Source of the DNA: Oligoflexaceae bacterium
GTDB taxonomy: Bacteria > Bdellovibrionota_B > Oligoflexia > Oligoflexales > Oligoflexaceae
Direction of reading: 5' to 3'
DNA: 22,291 nucleotides
Assembly: GCA_947474445.1 (NCBI GenBank)
Contig: CANJJY010000018.1
Span: 1-22,291, forward strand
Positions 7,365-15,279 of the stretch are shown here, in pieces (the first letter of the stretch is position 1; each line of letters begins with the position of its first letter). The position numbers and the translations under genes were made by a program. The notes under the pieces were generated by a model that saw nothing but the letters and a program-made list of their open reading frames with translations, did no database searches and was not told the origin of the DNA.

Positions 7365-8122
7365 AGGTGTGGGTTCTTTTCATCATCGGTTTGTGTTTTT
7401 TGAGCGGAGGAACGCGCAGCTACGCTGCCCTTCCTCTACGGCATCAGATTCAGGCCGGCGATAGTTCCTTGTCTTTGCAGACGCAGGGTCTGTGCCATTC
7501 ATTTTTTACCGATAGCAAGAGAACGCTTTGTTTGCCTTGGTCAAGCGGCATCGTCAATCAAAGTCGGATCGGTATTCAGGGTCTGCTTAAAGCCAACGAA
7601 GATGGCCTCCACATCCTGCAGCGCGTCTTGAAAAAAGATCTCAATCCCGCATTTGTCGATTCACTCTTTCGCAAAAATAGCTTTCAAGATGCGTCCGGCT
7701 TAATCGAAGCGCGCGCCCAATATGAACGCTATGGCCTGAGCTTGATTCCTATCCATGAGATAGGAGCTTATAAGATCAATAATCCGAATCTTCCCGAGCT
7801 CCATTATACCGAAATAAAGCAATCTATCTTGCAGCTGACGGGGACTTGGATCGGGCCTCTTGGGGTTTTCAATGATACCTACGATGGACTCCTGACGCCG
7901 AAAGTCTATGGCTACGAGCGCAGTACCCTGCACGGTGATTACGATGCCTTAGAAGGAGCCTTGGCGCGATCAGACGAACTGGCTCCGATCAAGCGAGAGC
8001 GGGGCGCCGACATCGATTTAGCGACGGGCTTGATGTCAAAGAATATGTACCTGCCGACCTTACTCTTACGCATGCAATCTCTCAGTCAGCTTGGGCAGAC
8101 GGCCAGGCCTTCTTTTTTTTGA
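7355..8122 (+). CDS. Secreted protein, N-terminal part of a frameshifted gene
   Basis: The frame begins MSMKVWVLFIIGLCFL, a Sec signal peptide with likely cleavage after RSYA, and stops at TGA directly after a run of eight T. If one T is removed, the frame continues without a break into the 8091-8450 frame (FETDQFFKASSS...), giving about 364 aa. I therefore read the two as one gene interrupted at 8113-8120. The N-terminal part is soluble-looking with no motif I recognise; the continuation is barrel-like. The ATG overlaps the preceding gene by 10 bases, consistent with coupling; a second ATG at 7361 is equally possible. The break may be a sequencing error, a true mutation or a phase-variable tract. 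Confidence 0.65.
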   Translation: MSMKVWVLFIIGLCFLSGGTRSYAALPLRHQIQAGDSSLSLQTQGLCHSFFTDSKRTLCLPWSSGIVNQSRIGIQGLLKANEDGLHILQRVLKKDLNPAFVDSLFRKNSFQDASGLIEARAQYERYGLSLIPIHEIGAYKINNPNLPELHYTEIKQSILQLTGTWIGPLGVFNDTYDGLLTPKVYGYERSTLHGDYDALEGALARSDELAPIKRERGADIDLATGLMSKNMYLPTLLLRMQSLSQLGQTARPSFF

Positions 8123-8450
8123 AACGGATCAATTCTTTAAAGCATCAAGCAGCCTCAGTTTGATTTGGAATGGACGGCATCCTATCGGCGAGTCGATAGT
8201 CGGTAGCATCCTTCCATTCTCAGGCTTGTTTCAAGGACCTGATTTTCGGGGACAGGCACTGTCTTACACGTATCGGCTGTCGCAGTTAGCTGCCTTTGTC
8301 GCTTATTCACCGGCAAAGACCTCATTTGGTTTTTCGCTCGAAGCTGCCTTTTATAAAATCGGCATTCAATACACTAACGAATGGCAGCCTTTGCGCTTCC
8401 TTGCTAAGAGGGTCAATCACACCTATGTCTTTGCCGGCTTGGATCTATAG
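8091..8450 (+). CDS. C-terminal, barrel-like continuation of the 7355 gene
   Basis: From about 8121 this frame continues the 7355 gene after the T8 tract; the nominal TTG at 8091 lies within the upstream gene and is not a convincing start. The segment contains several amphipathic strand-like stretches (QALSYTYRL, AAFVAYSPA, SFGFSLEAAFYKIGIQY) and ends HTYVFAGLDL. This pattern suits the last strands of an outer-membrane beta-barrel. No family recognised. Its end overlaps the start of the next gene by 26 bases. It should be read together with 7355-8122 as one frameshifted gene. Confidence 0.55.
   Translation: MGRRPGLLFFETDQFFKASSSLSLIWNGRHPIGESIVGSILPFSGLFQGPDFRGQALSYTYRLSQLAAFVAYSPAKTSFGFSLEAAFYKIGIQYTNEWQPLRFLAKRVNHTYVFAGLDL
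8113..8120 (+). repeat. T8 homopolymer at a frameshift
   Basis: Eight consecutive T bases at the exact point where the 7355 frame stops and the 8091 frame takes over. Seven T would restore a single 364-aa frame. Confidence 0.8.
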
Positions 8451-9099
8451 CCTCCTCTTTTTCCTCTCTTTGTGGTCCCGGACGCTTGTCGCTCAGACGG
8501 ATGGACCAGAGGACCCTGGCTCACTTGAGCGGCGGTACATGGCAATTGTGGAAAAAGAGCAACGTGGGCTCCGTAGAGCGGAATGGGTGGAGGATCTTGC
8601 CTCCGGCACCGCCGCGCTGGTTATTGGCTTTTATGGCTACTATAACGATCAGCGTGGTTTGGCGACTAAACTCGCTTATGGCGCGACGCAGACGGCGGGT
8701 GTTCTCATGCTGAGCTCAACATTTGGGCGCCTGAATAAGCCCAATCTGCTCTTGCACATGGATCAGGAGTTAACAGCGGGTCAGCCGCTTGATCGCGAGA
8801 CGTACCAGAAATGGGTCGTCGACACGGACGAGCAAACACATCGAACCGAGCAGAGGCAGATCGCCTACACAGCTCTAATTCTGGGCGGTATTTACGGCTA
8901 TAACGCGATACGTGAGCATCAAGTGCTTGCCTTGCGTAATGTCTTTGCTTTTCTGAGCGTCAATTTCCTGGTTGTTTCCTCCGTGAATTTTGCTCAATTC
9001 TCTCACGCGATACCCACTGTGAGTCTCGTGCCCCGAGAGTCTCCGTCAGGATCCCTGCCGAATCTTGGTTTGCAATGCGGCTGGGCTTACGAGTTTTAA
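8425..9099 (+). CDS. Putative membrane protein, last gene of the envelope operon
   Basis: 224-aa protein with a signal peptide (about 1-23, cleavage near LVA-QT), a charged segment, then four hydrophobic stretches (about 57-73, 83-100, 146-162 and 172-191). It ends in an alternating strand (NLGLQCGWAYEF) with C-terminal Phe, a pattern seen in outer-membrane proteins. A longer frame starts at 8296, but ATG 8425 gives a good signal peptide and fits the overlapping operon (26 bases into the 3' part of the barrel-like gene). No family recognised. It probably works with the two lipoproteins and the barrel-like protein upstream. Confidence 0.7.
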   Translation: MSLPAWIYSLLFFLSLWSRTLVAQTDGPEDPGSLERRYMAIVEKEQRGLRRAEWVEDLASGTAALVIGFYGYYNDQRGLATKLAYGATQTAGVLMLSSTFGRLNKPNLLLHMDQELTAGQPLDRETYQKWVVDTDEQTHRTEQRQIAYTALILGGIYGYNAIREHQVLALRNVFAFLSVNFLVVSSVNFAQFSHAIPTVSLVPRESPSGSLPNLGLQCGWAYEF

Positions 9100-9170
9100 G
9101 TAGAATATGAACCTGGAACTATTTAAAATTCCCAAGATCTTCTGGAAATTGGGTGCGAGGAGAAGTTAAG

Positions 9171-9851
9171 ATGACAGCCCCAGAGTTAGCGACTCGTCTC
9201 AGACTCTATCGCGTTCTTCCCACGCTGCAGATTTACGCCGATGATGAGGCGGATGCGGCAGGCTCCAGCTTGAAAGATCTGCCTGCCATCATCGATCTAC
9301 TGGTCGAGGCTCAGTATCCGGCGGTCGAGCTCCTCCATCGCAGCAGCGCGACCTGGGAAGCTTTGACTCTGATCAGACGGCAAGCGCCTCAGCTTTCGAT
9401 CGGCGTCGGAACGCTCTGCACACTGGCTGATATGAAGAGGGCGCGCGATGCGGGGGCCCACTTCGGAGTCAGTCCCGGACTGAGTCCCTCGCTTGTCAGA
9501 GATGCGGCGGATGCGAACTGGCCTTATCTTCCTGGCATCAGCACCGCCAGCGAGGTGATGCAAGCCCAGGAACTCGGCCTGTCTTGCGCTAAATTCTTTC
9601 CAGCCGCTGCCTTAGGCGCCGCCTATCTCCAGCAGCTTGCGGCGCCTTTTCCCTCACTTTCTTGGGTGCCATCGGGAGGCCTTCGTGCCAGTAATTACCA
9701 GGATTTTGCCCAACTCCCTTCGGTAGCCTGCGTGTCAGGATCATGGATGCTGCCGTCCCCGGCGGTTCTGAGACCGTCCACGCGAGCAGCCAATCTTTCA
9801 GCTCTCCGCAATTTCAGAGAAAGCCTTGCCTCCACCCCCCGGCAAAAATAG
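9171..9851 (+). CDS. eda: KDPG/KHG aldolase
   Basis: Class I aldolase cleaving 2-keto-3-deoxy-6-phosphogluconate to pyruvate and glyceraldehyde-3-phosphate (Entner-Doudoroff route), or the related KHG reaction. The 226-aa protein shows the family landmarks: AVELL with Glu53 (general acid/base position), GVGT (78-81), SPGLS, PYLPGISTASE, the Schiff-base segment CAKFFPAAALG with Lys141, PSGG (167-170) and a GSW motif. It is slightly longer than the usual 205-215 aa, owing to a C-terminal tail. Start ATG 9171 has AGGAG about 8 bases upstream; a GTG at 9153 is less likely. No edd or sugar-kinase gene lies nearby, so the pathway cannot be confirmed from this window. Confidence 0.85.
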   Translation: MTAPELATRLRLYRVLPTLQIYADDEADAAGSSLKDLPAIIDLLVEAQYPAVELLHRSSATWEALTLIRRQAPQLSIGVGTLCTLADMKRARDAGAHFGVSPGLSPSLVRDAADANWPYLPGISTASEVMQAQELGLSCAKFFPAAALGAAYLQQLAAPFPSLSWVPSGGLRASNYQDFAQLPSVACVSGSWMLPSPAVLRPSTRAANLSALRNFRESLASTPRQK

Positions 9852-9888
9852 GTCGATGGTGCATAAAAAGATCAGTTTTTCAGGAGTC

Positions 9889-9916
9889 TTAGCAAGTGGA
9901 CTCCGCTTGCTATAAT
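9889..9916 (+). promoter_or_regulatory. Sigma-70-type promoter for the di-haem cytochrome
   Basis: TTAGCA (9889-9894), a 16-base spacer and a perfect TATAAT (9911-9916), about 100 bases upstream of the cytochrome start. The intervening leader has no obvious coding content. Confidence 0.55.
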
Positions 9917-10009
9917 GGGCGATAAAAAACTCATTTCGTCGCTGAAAATACCTCTTCCCATATCGGAGCGGCTCGGTTAACAAAGGCTTCTGTTACATTG
10001 TAAACCGTA

Positions 10010-10017
10010 GGGGGGGG
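10010..10017 (+). promoter_or_regulatory. G8 tract forming the ribosome-binding site
   Basis: Eight G bases following TA and ending 3 bases before the ATG at 10021 provide the only Shine-Dalgarno pairing for the cytochrome gene. A homopolymer here could change length and so alter spacing and translation. Confidence 0.6.
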
Positions 10018-10020
10018 CGT

Positions 10021-11709
10021 ATGAAGATAATCAGTATTGCGTCGGGTCTTTTGGGTCTGAGGAGCAGACGAATCTCGACTTCTTTATTTCTAGCGACGGT
10101 CATCTCTGTGAAAGCTTTGGGCGCAGAAGCTCCCTTTGCCCAGGAAATGCGCGATGCCAAGGGGGCCTGCGAAGAGCCTTCTTCTCTCTGGTGCAAAGAA
10201 TATAAAATGCGGCAGGCTCGTCTCAGTGATTATATTCAAAACAATCGCTCTGATTTTAAATCCTTCGCGACCGCCTCCCTCGGTCACGGCGGGTTTCCCT
10301 ACGTTCTTTTGCGTTTGGCCCCCGAATTATTTCCTGATCTCGTCGCTGCCCAAGGCAAAAACTTTTCACGCCTGGGTTTTTCATCCGATCCTCTCAATCC
10401 CACATCGGGATTGCCTCTGGGGTTAAATTACTCGTCCCAAGGTCTTCAGATTGGGGGCCTCCCTATTCAGACTCCCCTGCAGGTAGCGACCTTGACCTGT
10501 GGTGCTTGTCATATCGGGCGGGTCGCAGGTCCTGATGGACGGGTGATCGATCTCGTCGGTGCAGGCAATTCTCACTTTGATAGCAGTGGGCTCTTCAAAC
10601 TCTTTGCTGATATTGTCAATCATCCCCACTATCGCGCTGATCTTGTCAGGCAGGCCATCAAAGAAAAGCCAGCCGGCTGGTTCTACGGAAACGATGTATC
10701 GGTGGCCTTCGCCGAATATCTTGAGCGCCAACTCTATGTGAACTTTACGGACAAAATACTTTCGACGATCAAAGACGGTGTTCTCGCTGGGCGCGCTCAC
10801 CAGGATCTGTTCATCAATAAGACTGTGTACGCTCCGGCGGGAGCCGCCAGCTACTTCGATCGAACTCCTGGACGTGCCGATGCTGTTGGGCTGACGCTGG
10901 CCAATTATGCGAATGAAGATCAGCTGGATAAGATGCCGAAGGCTCCCACCATCACCAAGATTATGAGTGTTTGGTCGCAAAAAGATCGGCAAGTGAGTCA
11001 TTGGACGGGTGATATGCCGAGTGGTGTGCATCCCGTCGTAGCCGCGGAAGTAGCCGTCGTCGGCGATGTGAAAAACCTTAATCAAAAGAATATCGCGAGT
11101 TCCACGCGCTTCATCGATCAGCTGCCGCCGCCGCCTTATCCCTATCGAGTCGATATGGATCGCGCCAAGCGCGGCCAGGTCCTCTACTCTCAGTATTGCG
11201 CGAGCTGTCATGTCGGTGATCGCAAGGTTTATCCTGCCGAAGAGGTAGGGACCGACCCCGCAAGGCTCGGCGCGACCAGCGATGTAACCTACGAAGGCTT
11301 CAATAAGGCCCTGCACGAAGGCTGCCCGAAAAAAGAGATGGGATCGGCCTGCTATGAGGATAGTCGTCCCATACTGAGGCCTCGTGATTGGGCTCTAGGT
11401 TATGTCGCAACTCCGCTCGATGGTATCTGGGCGCGCGCTCCCTACCTGCATAATGGTTCTGTGCCCACGCTTTATCATCTGCTCGTCCCGAGTCAGCGCC
11501 CTCAGCGCTTTATCGTGGGAAGCATGCTTTTTGATACGGAAATGGTTGGTTTTGAGTGGCAGAAACCGATGGAGAACACGGAAGTCTATGAGACAGGCCG
11601 TCCTGCTCAGATGTCAGGTGGTCATGATACGGTGACCTATCTTGGTCTCGATTGGGAAGCTGAAACCGAAAAACGCCTCGATCTCATCGAATATATGAAG
11701 ACCCTTTAA
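10021..11709 (+). CDS. Periplasmic di-haem cytochrome c, RoxA-like
   Basis: 562-aa protein with a long n-region and Sec signal peptide (RSRRISTSLFLATVISV, cleavage near residues 34-36). Two CxxCH haem sites are present: CGACH (160-164) and CASCH (393-397). The C-terminal motif APYLHNGSVPTLYHLL (about 473-488) followed by FIVGSMLFD and VGFEW is typical of the large di-haem c-type cytochromes related to the rubber oxygenase RoxA and to cytochrome c peroxidase/MauG-like proteins. It should act in the periplasm as an oxidase, peroxidase or dioxygenase; the substrate cannot be read from the sequence. It appears to be monocistronic, with its own promoter and a strong hairpin 13 bases after the stop. 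Being similar to RoxA does not make it a rubber oxygenase. Confidence 0.8.
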   Translation: MKIISIASGLLGLRSRRISTSLFLATVISVKALGAEAPFAQEMRDAKGACEEPSSLWCKEYKMRQARLSDYIQNNRSDFKSFATASLGHGGFPYVLLRLAPELFPDLVAAQGKNFSRLGFSSDPLNPTSGLPLGLNYSSQGLQIGGLPIQTPLQVATLTCGACHIGRVAGPDGRVIDLVGAGNSHFDSSGLFKLFADIVNHPHYRADLVRQAIKEKPAGWFYGNDVSVAFAEYLERQLYVNFTDKILSTIKDGVLAGRAHQDLFINKTVYAPAGAASYFDRTPGRADAVGLTLANYANEDQLDKMPKAPTITKIMSVWSQKDRQVSHWTGDMPSGVHPVVAAEVAVVGDVKNLNQKNIASSTRFIDQLPPPPYPYRVDMDRAKRGQVLYSQYCASCHVGDRKVYPAEEVGTDPARLGATSDVTYEGFNKALHEGCPKKEMGSACYEDSRPILRPRDWALGYVATPLDGIWARAPYLHNGSVPTLYHLLVPSQRPQRFIVGSMLFDTEMVGFEWQKPMENTEVYETGRPAQMSGGHDTVTYLGLDWEAETEKRLDLIEYMKTL

Positions 11710-11722
11710 GATGTGAAGCAGA

Positions 11723-11747
11723 ATCGGGCGAGACGCTCTCGCCCGAT
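11723..11747. terminator. Bidirectional hairpin between convergent genes
   Basis: ATCGGGCGAGA (11723-11733), loop CGC, and the exact complement TCTCGCCCGAT (11737-11747) form an 11-bp GC-rich stem. It sits between the stops of the cytochrome (+) and amylase (-) genes. The T tract is weak on both sides, but position and strength suit a shared terminator. Confidence 0.75.
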
Positions 11748-11766
11748 GTTAGATACTCTCCGAGCC

Positions 11767-14547
11767 CTATTTCTTCAGAGCTTCCGCTCGCGCGATGACA
11801 TAGGGTTTCCCGTCCCCCTTCGCCATAAAAGATAATTGCAAGCGATAGAGTCCCGTCTGCTGAGGCGAAATATCGAGGGACAGATTGCTGGCCCCCCCCG
11901 AGATCGTCAATCCCTCCGCGGTCACCGGCCCTCCGATGTTGGCGTCAGCGCTCCAATCGGCATCGGCAAATTTGAACTCCGTGAGGCCGGCGCTCAAGGG
12001 AACGGCAACCTCGTAGGTATGAGGTGAGACGGCGCGCAAAGAGTCTTTAGCTTGCCAGGTATTCATCCCACCGCGCACATAAAGAGTCCGACCTTCGAGA
12101 GGTGGTTTTTCCATCGCCTGCAAGACCGGTCCTTGAGCCTGCGCCTTCTCCGTGAAGGGTTTGGTGCTGATCTCGGGGACTTGGCCAGGCGTGATGTAAA
12201 GCGTCACCGCCGGAGCGCCTTTGTCCTGAAGGTGAGGCAATATATGTTCGCGGTAATTCAAGAGGATAGGCTGATCGAACACCATTTCATTTTCACCTTT
12301 ACCTTTTGAAGCAAAGACGAGGGTCTGCTGATCTTCATCGAGCGACCAAGCAAATCGATAGATCCCCTCGCTGCTCAGCGGGGTCGGGAGAGCGATACGG
12401 CCTTTGCCGCTGATTGTATAGGCCTCGGTGCGCTGATGGCTATTCGCATAGTGAACAGTTACCGACGGGGGACGAGCATCGATGAAAACGTCCTGAAGCA
12501 GAGTTTGCGATGTTCCGTTTGGCAGTTTCACCTCAGCCTTGATGGTCAGAGGAGTACCGTCGGCAAATCCCTCGATGTAAGCGCGATAGGGTGGATTCAA
12601 ATCTTCATAGAGAGGTTTGAAAGGTCCCTTGCCCTTGCCTTCAGCGCGGGTTGAAAATTTTACAATAGAGCCTTCGGGAGCGTTGAGCTCGCCGTAGAAA
12701 AGCTTGCCCACGCGTTCTTTGTCGCGCAAGTTGGTGAAAGCAAGGGTCAGCCGTGGCTGCACTTTGCTGCGCGGGACCTTGTAGACCACAAAAGAAAGTG
12801 GCGATAATTGACCGGGCTGAGCCGCCGCTTCAGTGGGATAAATCAATTGGGAAGAAGCGGGGAGAGCGATGGTTTGAGTCTTGGCTGCGGAGAGGCTAAA
12901 GATCAAGAGATAATCGTCTTTTTCGCTCGCCAGAGATCGTTTGAAGGCGAACAGTTCCGGACCTAAGTCAGGACCTGGAATGTATTCCCCGCGCCGTAGG
13001 GCAGGATGCGCCGCGTGCAGGGCTGCGAGGCGGCTGAGGTTCTGGTAAAGGGGGTGCTTGACATCGAAGTTGTCGGCGGCCGGTGTCGCCTGAGATCCTA
13101 TCGTGGCCAGTGACGCATAACTGGGAGTTTTGGACGGGAACATATCCTCCCGCGCACCCTTATCGCCACCGGAGCCGACAAAACCTTGCTCGTCGCCGTA
13201 GTAAAGCACGGGGACCCCGCGGGCAAAATAAAGAAAGGCGTGCGCTAGCGTCAGACGCTGCAGCACGTCCTGATCGCTAGCTTCCTTGAATTTGTTTTTG
13301 ACGGCGTAGGCGAAGCGACCGATGTCGTGGTTAGAGAGAAAGCTGAACATCTTTTGCGGAGCGCTGCCGAGTCGGTGCAAATCGTCCTGAGACAGGATCT
13401 GCTCCAGCTTTTCCTTCGGCTGGCCTTCACCGAAAACATCTTTGATGCCACCTTGAATCGCAAAGTCGAGTACGGCATCCATCTTACCCTGGCGGGTGTA
13501 ATAGCTCAGCAGCGAGACATCTCCGGTAAACACTTCACCGAAAATAAAGAAATTCTTGATGCCGGCCGTTCGCGCCGCCTCGTGCATGGCTGGCACGAAG
13601 GATTGCCAGAACTCTATATTCACGTGTTTAACGGTATCGACGCGAAAGCCGTCGAACTTATATTTTTTGATCCAGTCGGCGTAGATGTCTATCATGCCGG
13701 CGAGGACGCGAGGGTTTTCCGTATAGAGATCGTCGAGTCCGAAGAAATCTCCCCATTCGGAGTTCTCCCCTGAAAAAGTCGAGTTGCCGCGATTGTGATA
13801 GTAGATGGGATCGTTCAACCAAGCGGGAACCTTCTTGAGCTTGGGGTTCGGAATGAAAGGGGTGTAGGCATAATCGGGATTTTTCAGGCGGGCAAAGTTG
13901 GCGGCTGAAAGATCTCCCTCGATAAATCCTGGGTTGAGCTTTTTGCCGAGACGCGTGCCCGAGGTGGGAAACTCTGCGCGCGAACGATAGGGGCAGTCCT
14001 GGCATTCGCGATAGGAAATGCCATCGGCCGTGTGATTGACGATCACATCGATAAAGACCTTCATGCCTTTTTTGTGAGCGGAGGCGATCAGATTTTTAAA
14101 ATCTTCCTCGGTACCGAGATGGGGGTCGACTTGGGTGAAGTCGAGCGGCCAGTAGCCATGGTAGCCCGCGATGGTGCCGTAGGTCCCTTCGCCCGGCTGC
14201 GTGCTCCGGTTTTTCATGACGGGAGACAGCCAGATGGCGGTGACGCCGAGGCCTTGCAGATAATCGAGCTTGCCGGCAATCCCGCGCAGGTCTCCGCCAT
14301 GGTAGAGAGATTCTTGCGTCGGCTCGAAACCGTGGCGCTGCACATCCTCTTTGCTGCCCGTGCCAGGCTTCTCGCCTCCCCAGTTGTTGGAAGGATCACC
14401 GTCGGCAAATCGATCGGTCATGACGAAATAAAAGATTTCGTCGGTAATAGGCCGATCGAGAGATGGGGCCTGTGGAGCGGCGAGAAGAGGCAAAGAACGA
14501 ACGAAGAGACAACAAAGCAGAGCAAAAGCGATCTGAAGAATATACAA
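11767..14547 (-). CDS. Secreted GH13 alpha-amylase/pullulanase-type hydrolase
   Basis: Hydrolyses alpha-glucan linkages outside the cytoplasm. The 926-aa protein has a signal peptide (to about LLAA-PQ) and a GH13 catalytic barrel with all four conserved regions: I DVIVNHT (167-173), II GFRVDTVKHV with nucleophile Asp304, III FGEVF with acid/base Glu338, and IV FLSNHD with Asp408. The barrel start (FYFVMTDRFADGDPSNN) suits neopullulanase- or alpha-amylase-type secreted enzymes. After about residue 600 come beta-sandwich regions, and near the C-terminus a starch-binding/E-set-like module (YVRGGMNTWQ with AGLTEFKFADADWSA). The TTG start at 14547 is preferred because GGGAG lies 7 bases upstream and the signal peptide starts there; GTG 14586 would add 13 residues without a good site. 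A G8 tract (coding strand; 11892-11899) lies in the 3' part. Possibly cotranscribed with the small gene at 14641. Confidence 0.88.
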   Translation of the reverse strand: MYILQIAFALLCCLFVRSLPLLAAPQAPSLDRPITDEIFYFVMTDRFADGDPSNNWGGEKPGTGSKEDVQRHGFEPTQESLYHGGDLRGIAGKLDYLQGLGVTAIWLSPVMKNRSTQPGEGTYGTIAGYHGYWPLDFTQVDPHLGTEEDFKNLIASAHKKGMKVFIDVIVNHTADGISYRECQDCPYRSRAEFPTSGTRLGKKLNPGFIEGDLSAANFARLKNPDYAYTPFIPNPKLKKVPAWLNDPIYYHNRGNSTFSGENSEWGDFFGLDDLYTENPRVLAGMIDIYADWIKKYKFDGFRVDTVKHVNIEFWQSFVPAMHEAARTAGIKNFFIFGEVFTGDVSLLSYYTRQGKMDAVLDFAIQGGIKDVFGEGQPKEKLEQILSQDDLHRLGSAPQKMFSFLSNHDIGRFAYAVKNKFKEASDQDVLQRLTLAHAFLYFARGVPVLYYGDEQGFVGSGGDKGAREDMFPSKTPSYASLATIGSQATPAADNFDVKHPLYQNLSRLAALHAAHPALRRGEYIPGPDLGPELFAFKRSLASEKDDYLLIFSLSAAKTQTIALPASSQLIYPTEAAAQPGQLSPLSFVVYKVPRSKVQPRLTLAFTNLRDKERVGKLFYGELNAPEGSIVKFSTRAEGKGKGPFKPLYEDLNPPYRAYIEGFADGTPLTIKAEVKLPNGTSQTLLQDVFIDARPPSVTVHYANSHQRTEAYTISGKGRIALPTPLSSEGIYRFAWSLDEDQQTLVFASKGKGENEMVFDQPILLNYREHILPHLQDKGAPAVTLYITPGQVPEISTKPFTEKAQAQGPVLQAMEKPPLEGRTLYVRGGMNTWQAKDSLRAVSPHTYEVAVPLSAGLTEFKFADADWSADANIGGPVTAEGLTISGGASNLSLDISPQQTGLYRLQLSFMAKGDGKPYVIARAEALKK

Positions 14548-14640
14548 GGCGGCACTCCCAGCGAGTTGGCGATCCTCGGGAGACACTAATCAATTGGCGG
14601 GAGAAAATCCAGGCGAGAAGGGTCGTGACGAACCGATGAT

Positions 14641-15030
14641 TCAGGCTGTCCCAGCGCGTAGATGAATAGAAATAGCCCGCGAGACTTTGCCTTGAACGCC
14701 GAAAGCATACTGCAGAAAACTTTGCAAATCAGTCACCGTCGACTGCTCAAGATGAGCAATTTGTGTGAGCACCCTGTCTTCATAGCCTTTTTCTTCGCGC
14801 AGTTTTTCCTCGAGGTGACGGAGGCAATACTCGGCCACCACATCGTTGACGTTCAGGGTCCGACTGATGATCGTGCGGGAGAGATTGCGTTCACCACCTC
14901 GAGCTTTTTCGAGCAGGAGGAGCATGGCATCCTGGGAAAGCTGGCGTGGAATCGTACCCGACGTAAGAAAGCTGCCGCCGCTCTCTGCCATGGCTTGGTG
15001 GGCGTGCGGACTCCGTGACGAGGGACTCAT
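14641..15030 (-). CDS. Hypothetical helical protein
   Basis: 129-aa protein of unknown function, without signal peptide or membrane segment. The N-terminus is Ser/His-rich; from about residue 30 it looks helical, with leucine-rich and charged stretches (DAMLLLLEKA, EYCLRHLEEKLREEKGYEDR) that could form a coiled coil or a small helical bundle. The ATG has AGGAG about 9 bases upstream. It has a promoter at 15162-15190 and a hairpin in its leader just before the ribosome-binding site. The amylase gene follows on the same strand about 93 bases later and may be transcribed with it. Confidence 0.65.
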   Translation of the reverse strand: MSPSSRSPHAHQAMAESGGSFLTSGTIPRQLSQDAMLLLLEKARGGERNLSRTIISRTLNVNDVVAEYCLRHLEEKLREEKGYEDRVLTQIAHLEQSTVTDLQSFLQYAFGVQGKVSRAISIHLRAGTA

Positions 15031-15049
15031 AACATTTTTCTCCTCAAGT

Positions 15050-15068
15050 GCGGCAGATTGTCTGCCGC
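15050..15068 (-). promoter_or_regulatory. Leader hairpin upstream of the 129-aa gene
   Basis: GCGGCAGA-TTG-TCTGCCGC is a perfect 8-bp inverted repeat with a 3-base loop. On the reverse strand it ends a few bases before the AGGAG site of the 129-aa gene, so it lies in its 5' leader. It could be an operator, an RNA structure affecting translation, or a weak attenuator. Confidence 0.5.
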
Positions 15069-15161
15069 GAACGCGTTCTCATCGGTAAAAGGGATCACGA
15101 CATAAGGGGGACTCAGAAAAAGCAGAAAGAAAAGACCCTTAGCGGATCTCTTACGCGACCC

Positions 15162-15190
15162 AGTATAAAAAGACTGTGTCTATTTTGCAA
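15162..15190 (-). promoter_or_regulatory. Sigma-70-type promoter, reverse strand
   Basis: On the reverse strand TTGCAA (15190-15185), a 17-base spacer and TATACT (15167-15162) match the housekeeping pattern well. It would start transcription about 125 bases before the 129-aa gene. The rest of 15031-15279 holds no gene that I can see. Confidence 0.6.
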
Positions 15191-15279
15191 GATAGGGGGC
15201 AGAAGTGGTAGGGCTCAAGAGCTTGATCCGAGTCGATAAAGCAGTCTAAATTTTTTTTCTTCCTTCTCTTCTTCTGCCT

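Noticed and set aside
10423..11316. Long reverse-strand frame of 297 codons opposite the cytochrome gene
   Set aside because: The forward frame has two haem motifs, a signal peptide and family motifs. The reverse frame shows no domain and is a shadow.
13327..14589. Forward frames of 148 and 185 codons opposite the amylase gene
   Set aside because: The reverse strand carries all four GH13 motifs here; the forward frames show no domain, signal or ribosome-binding site.
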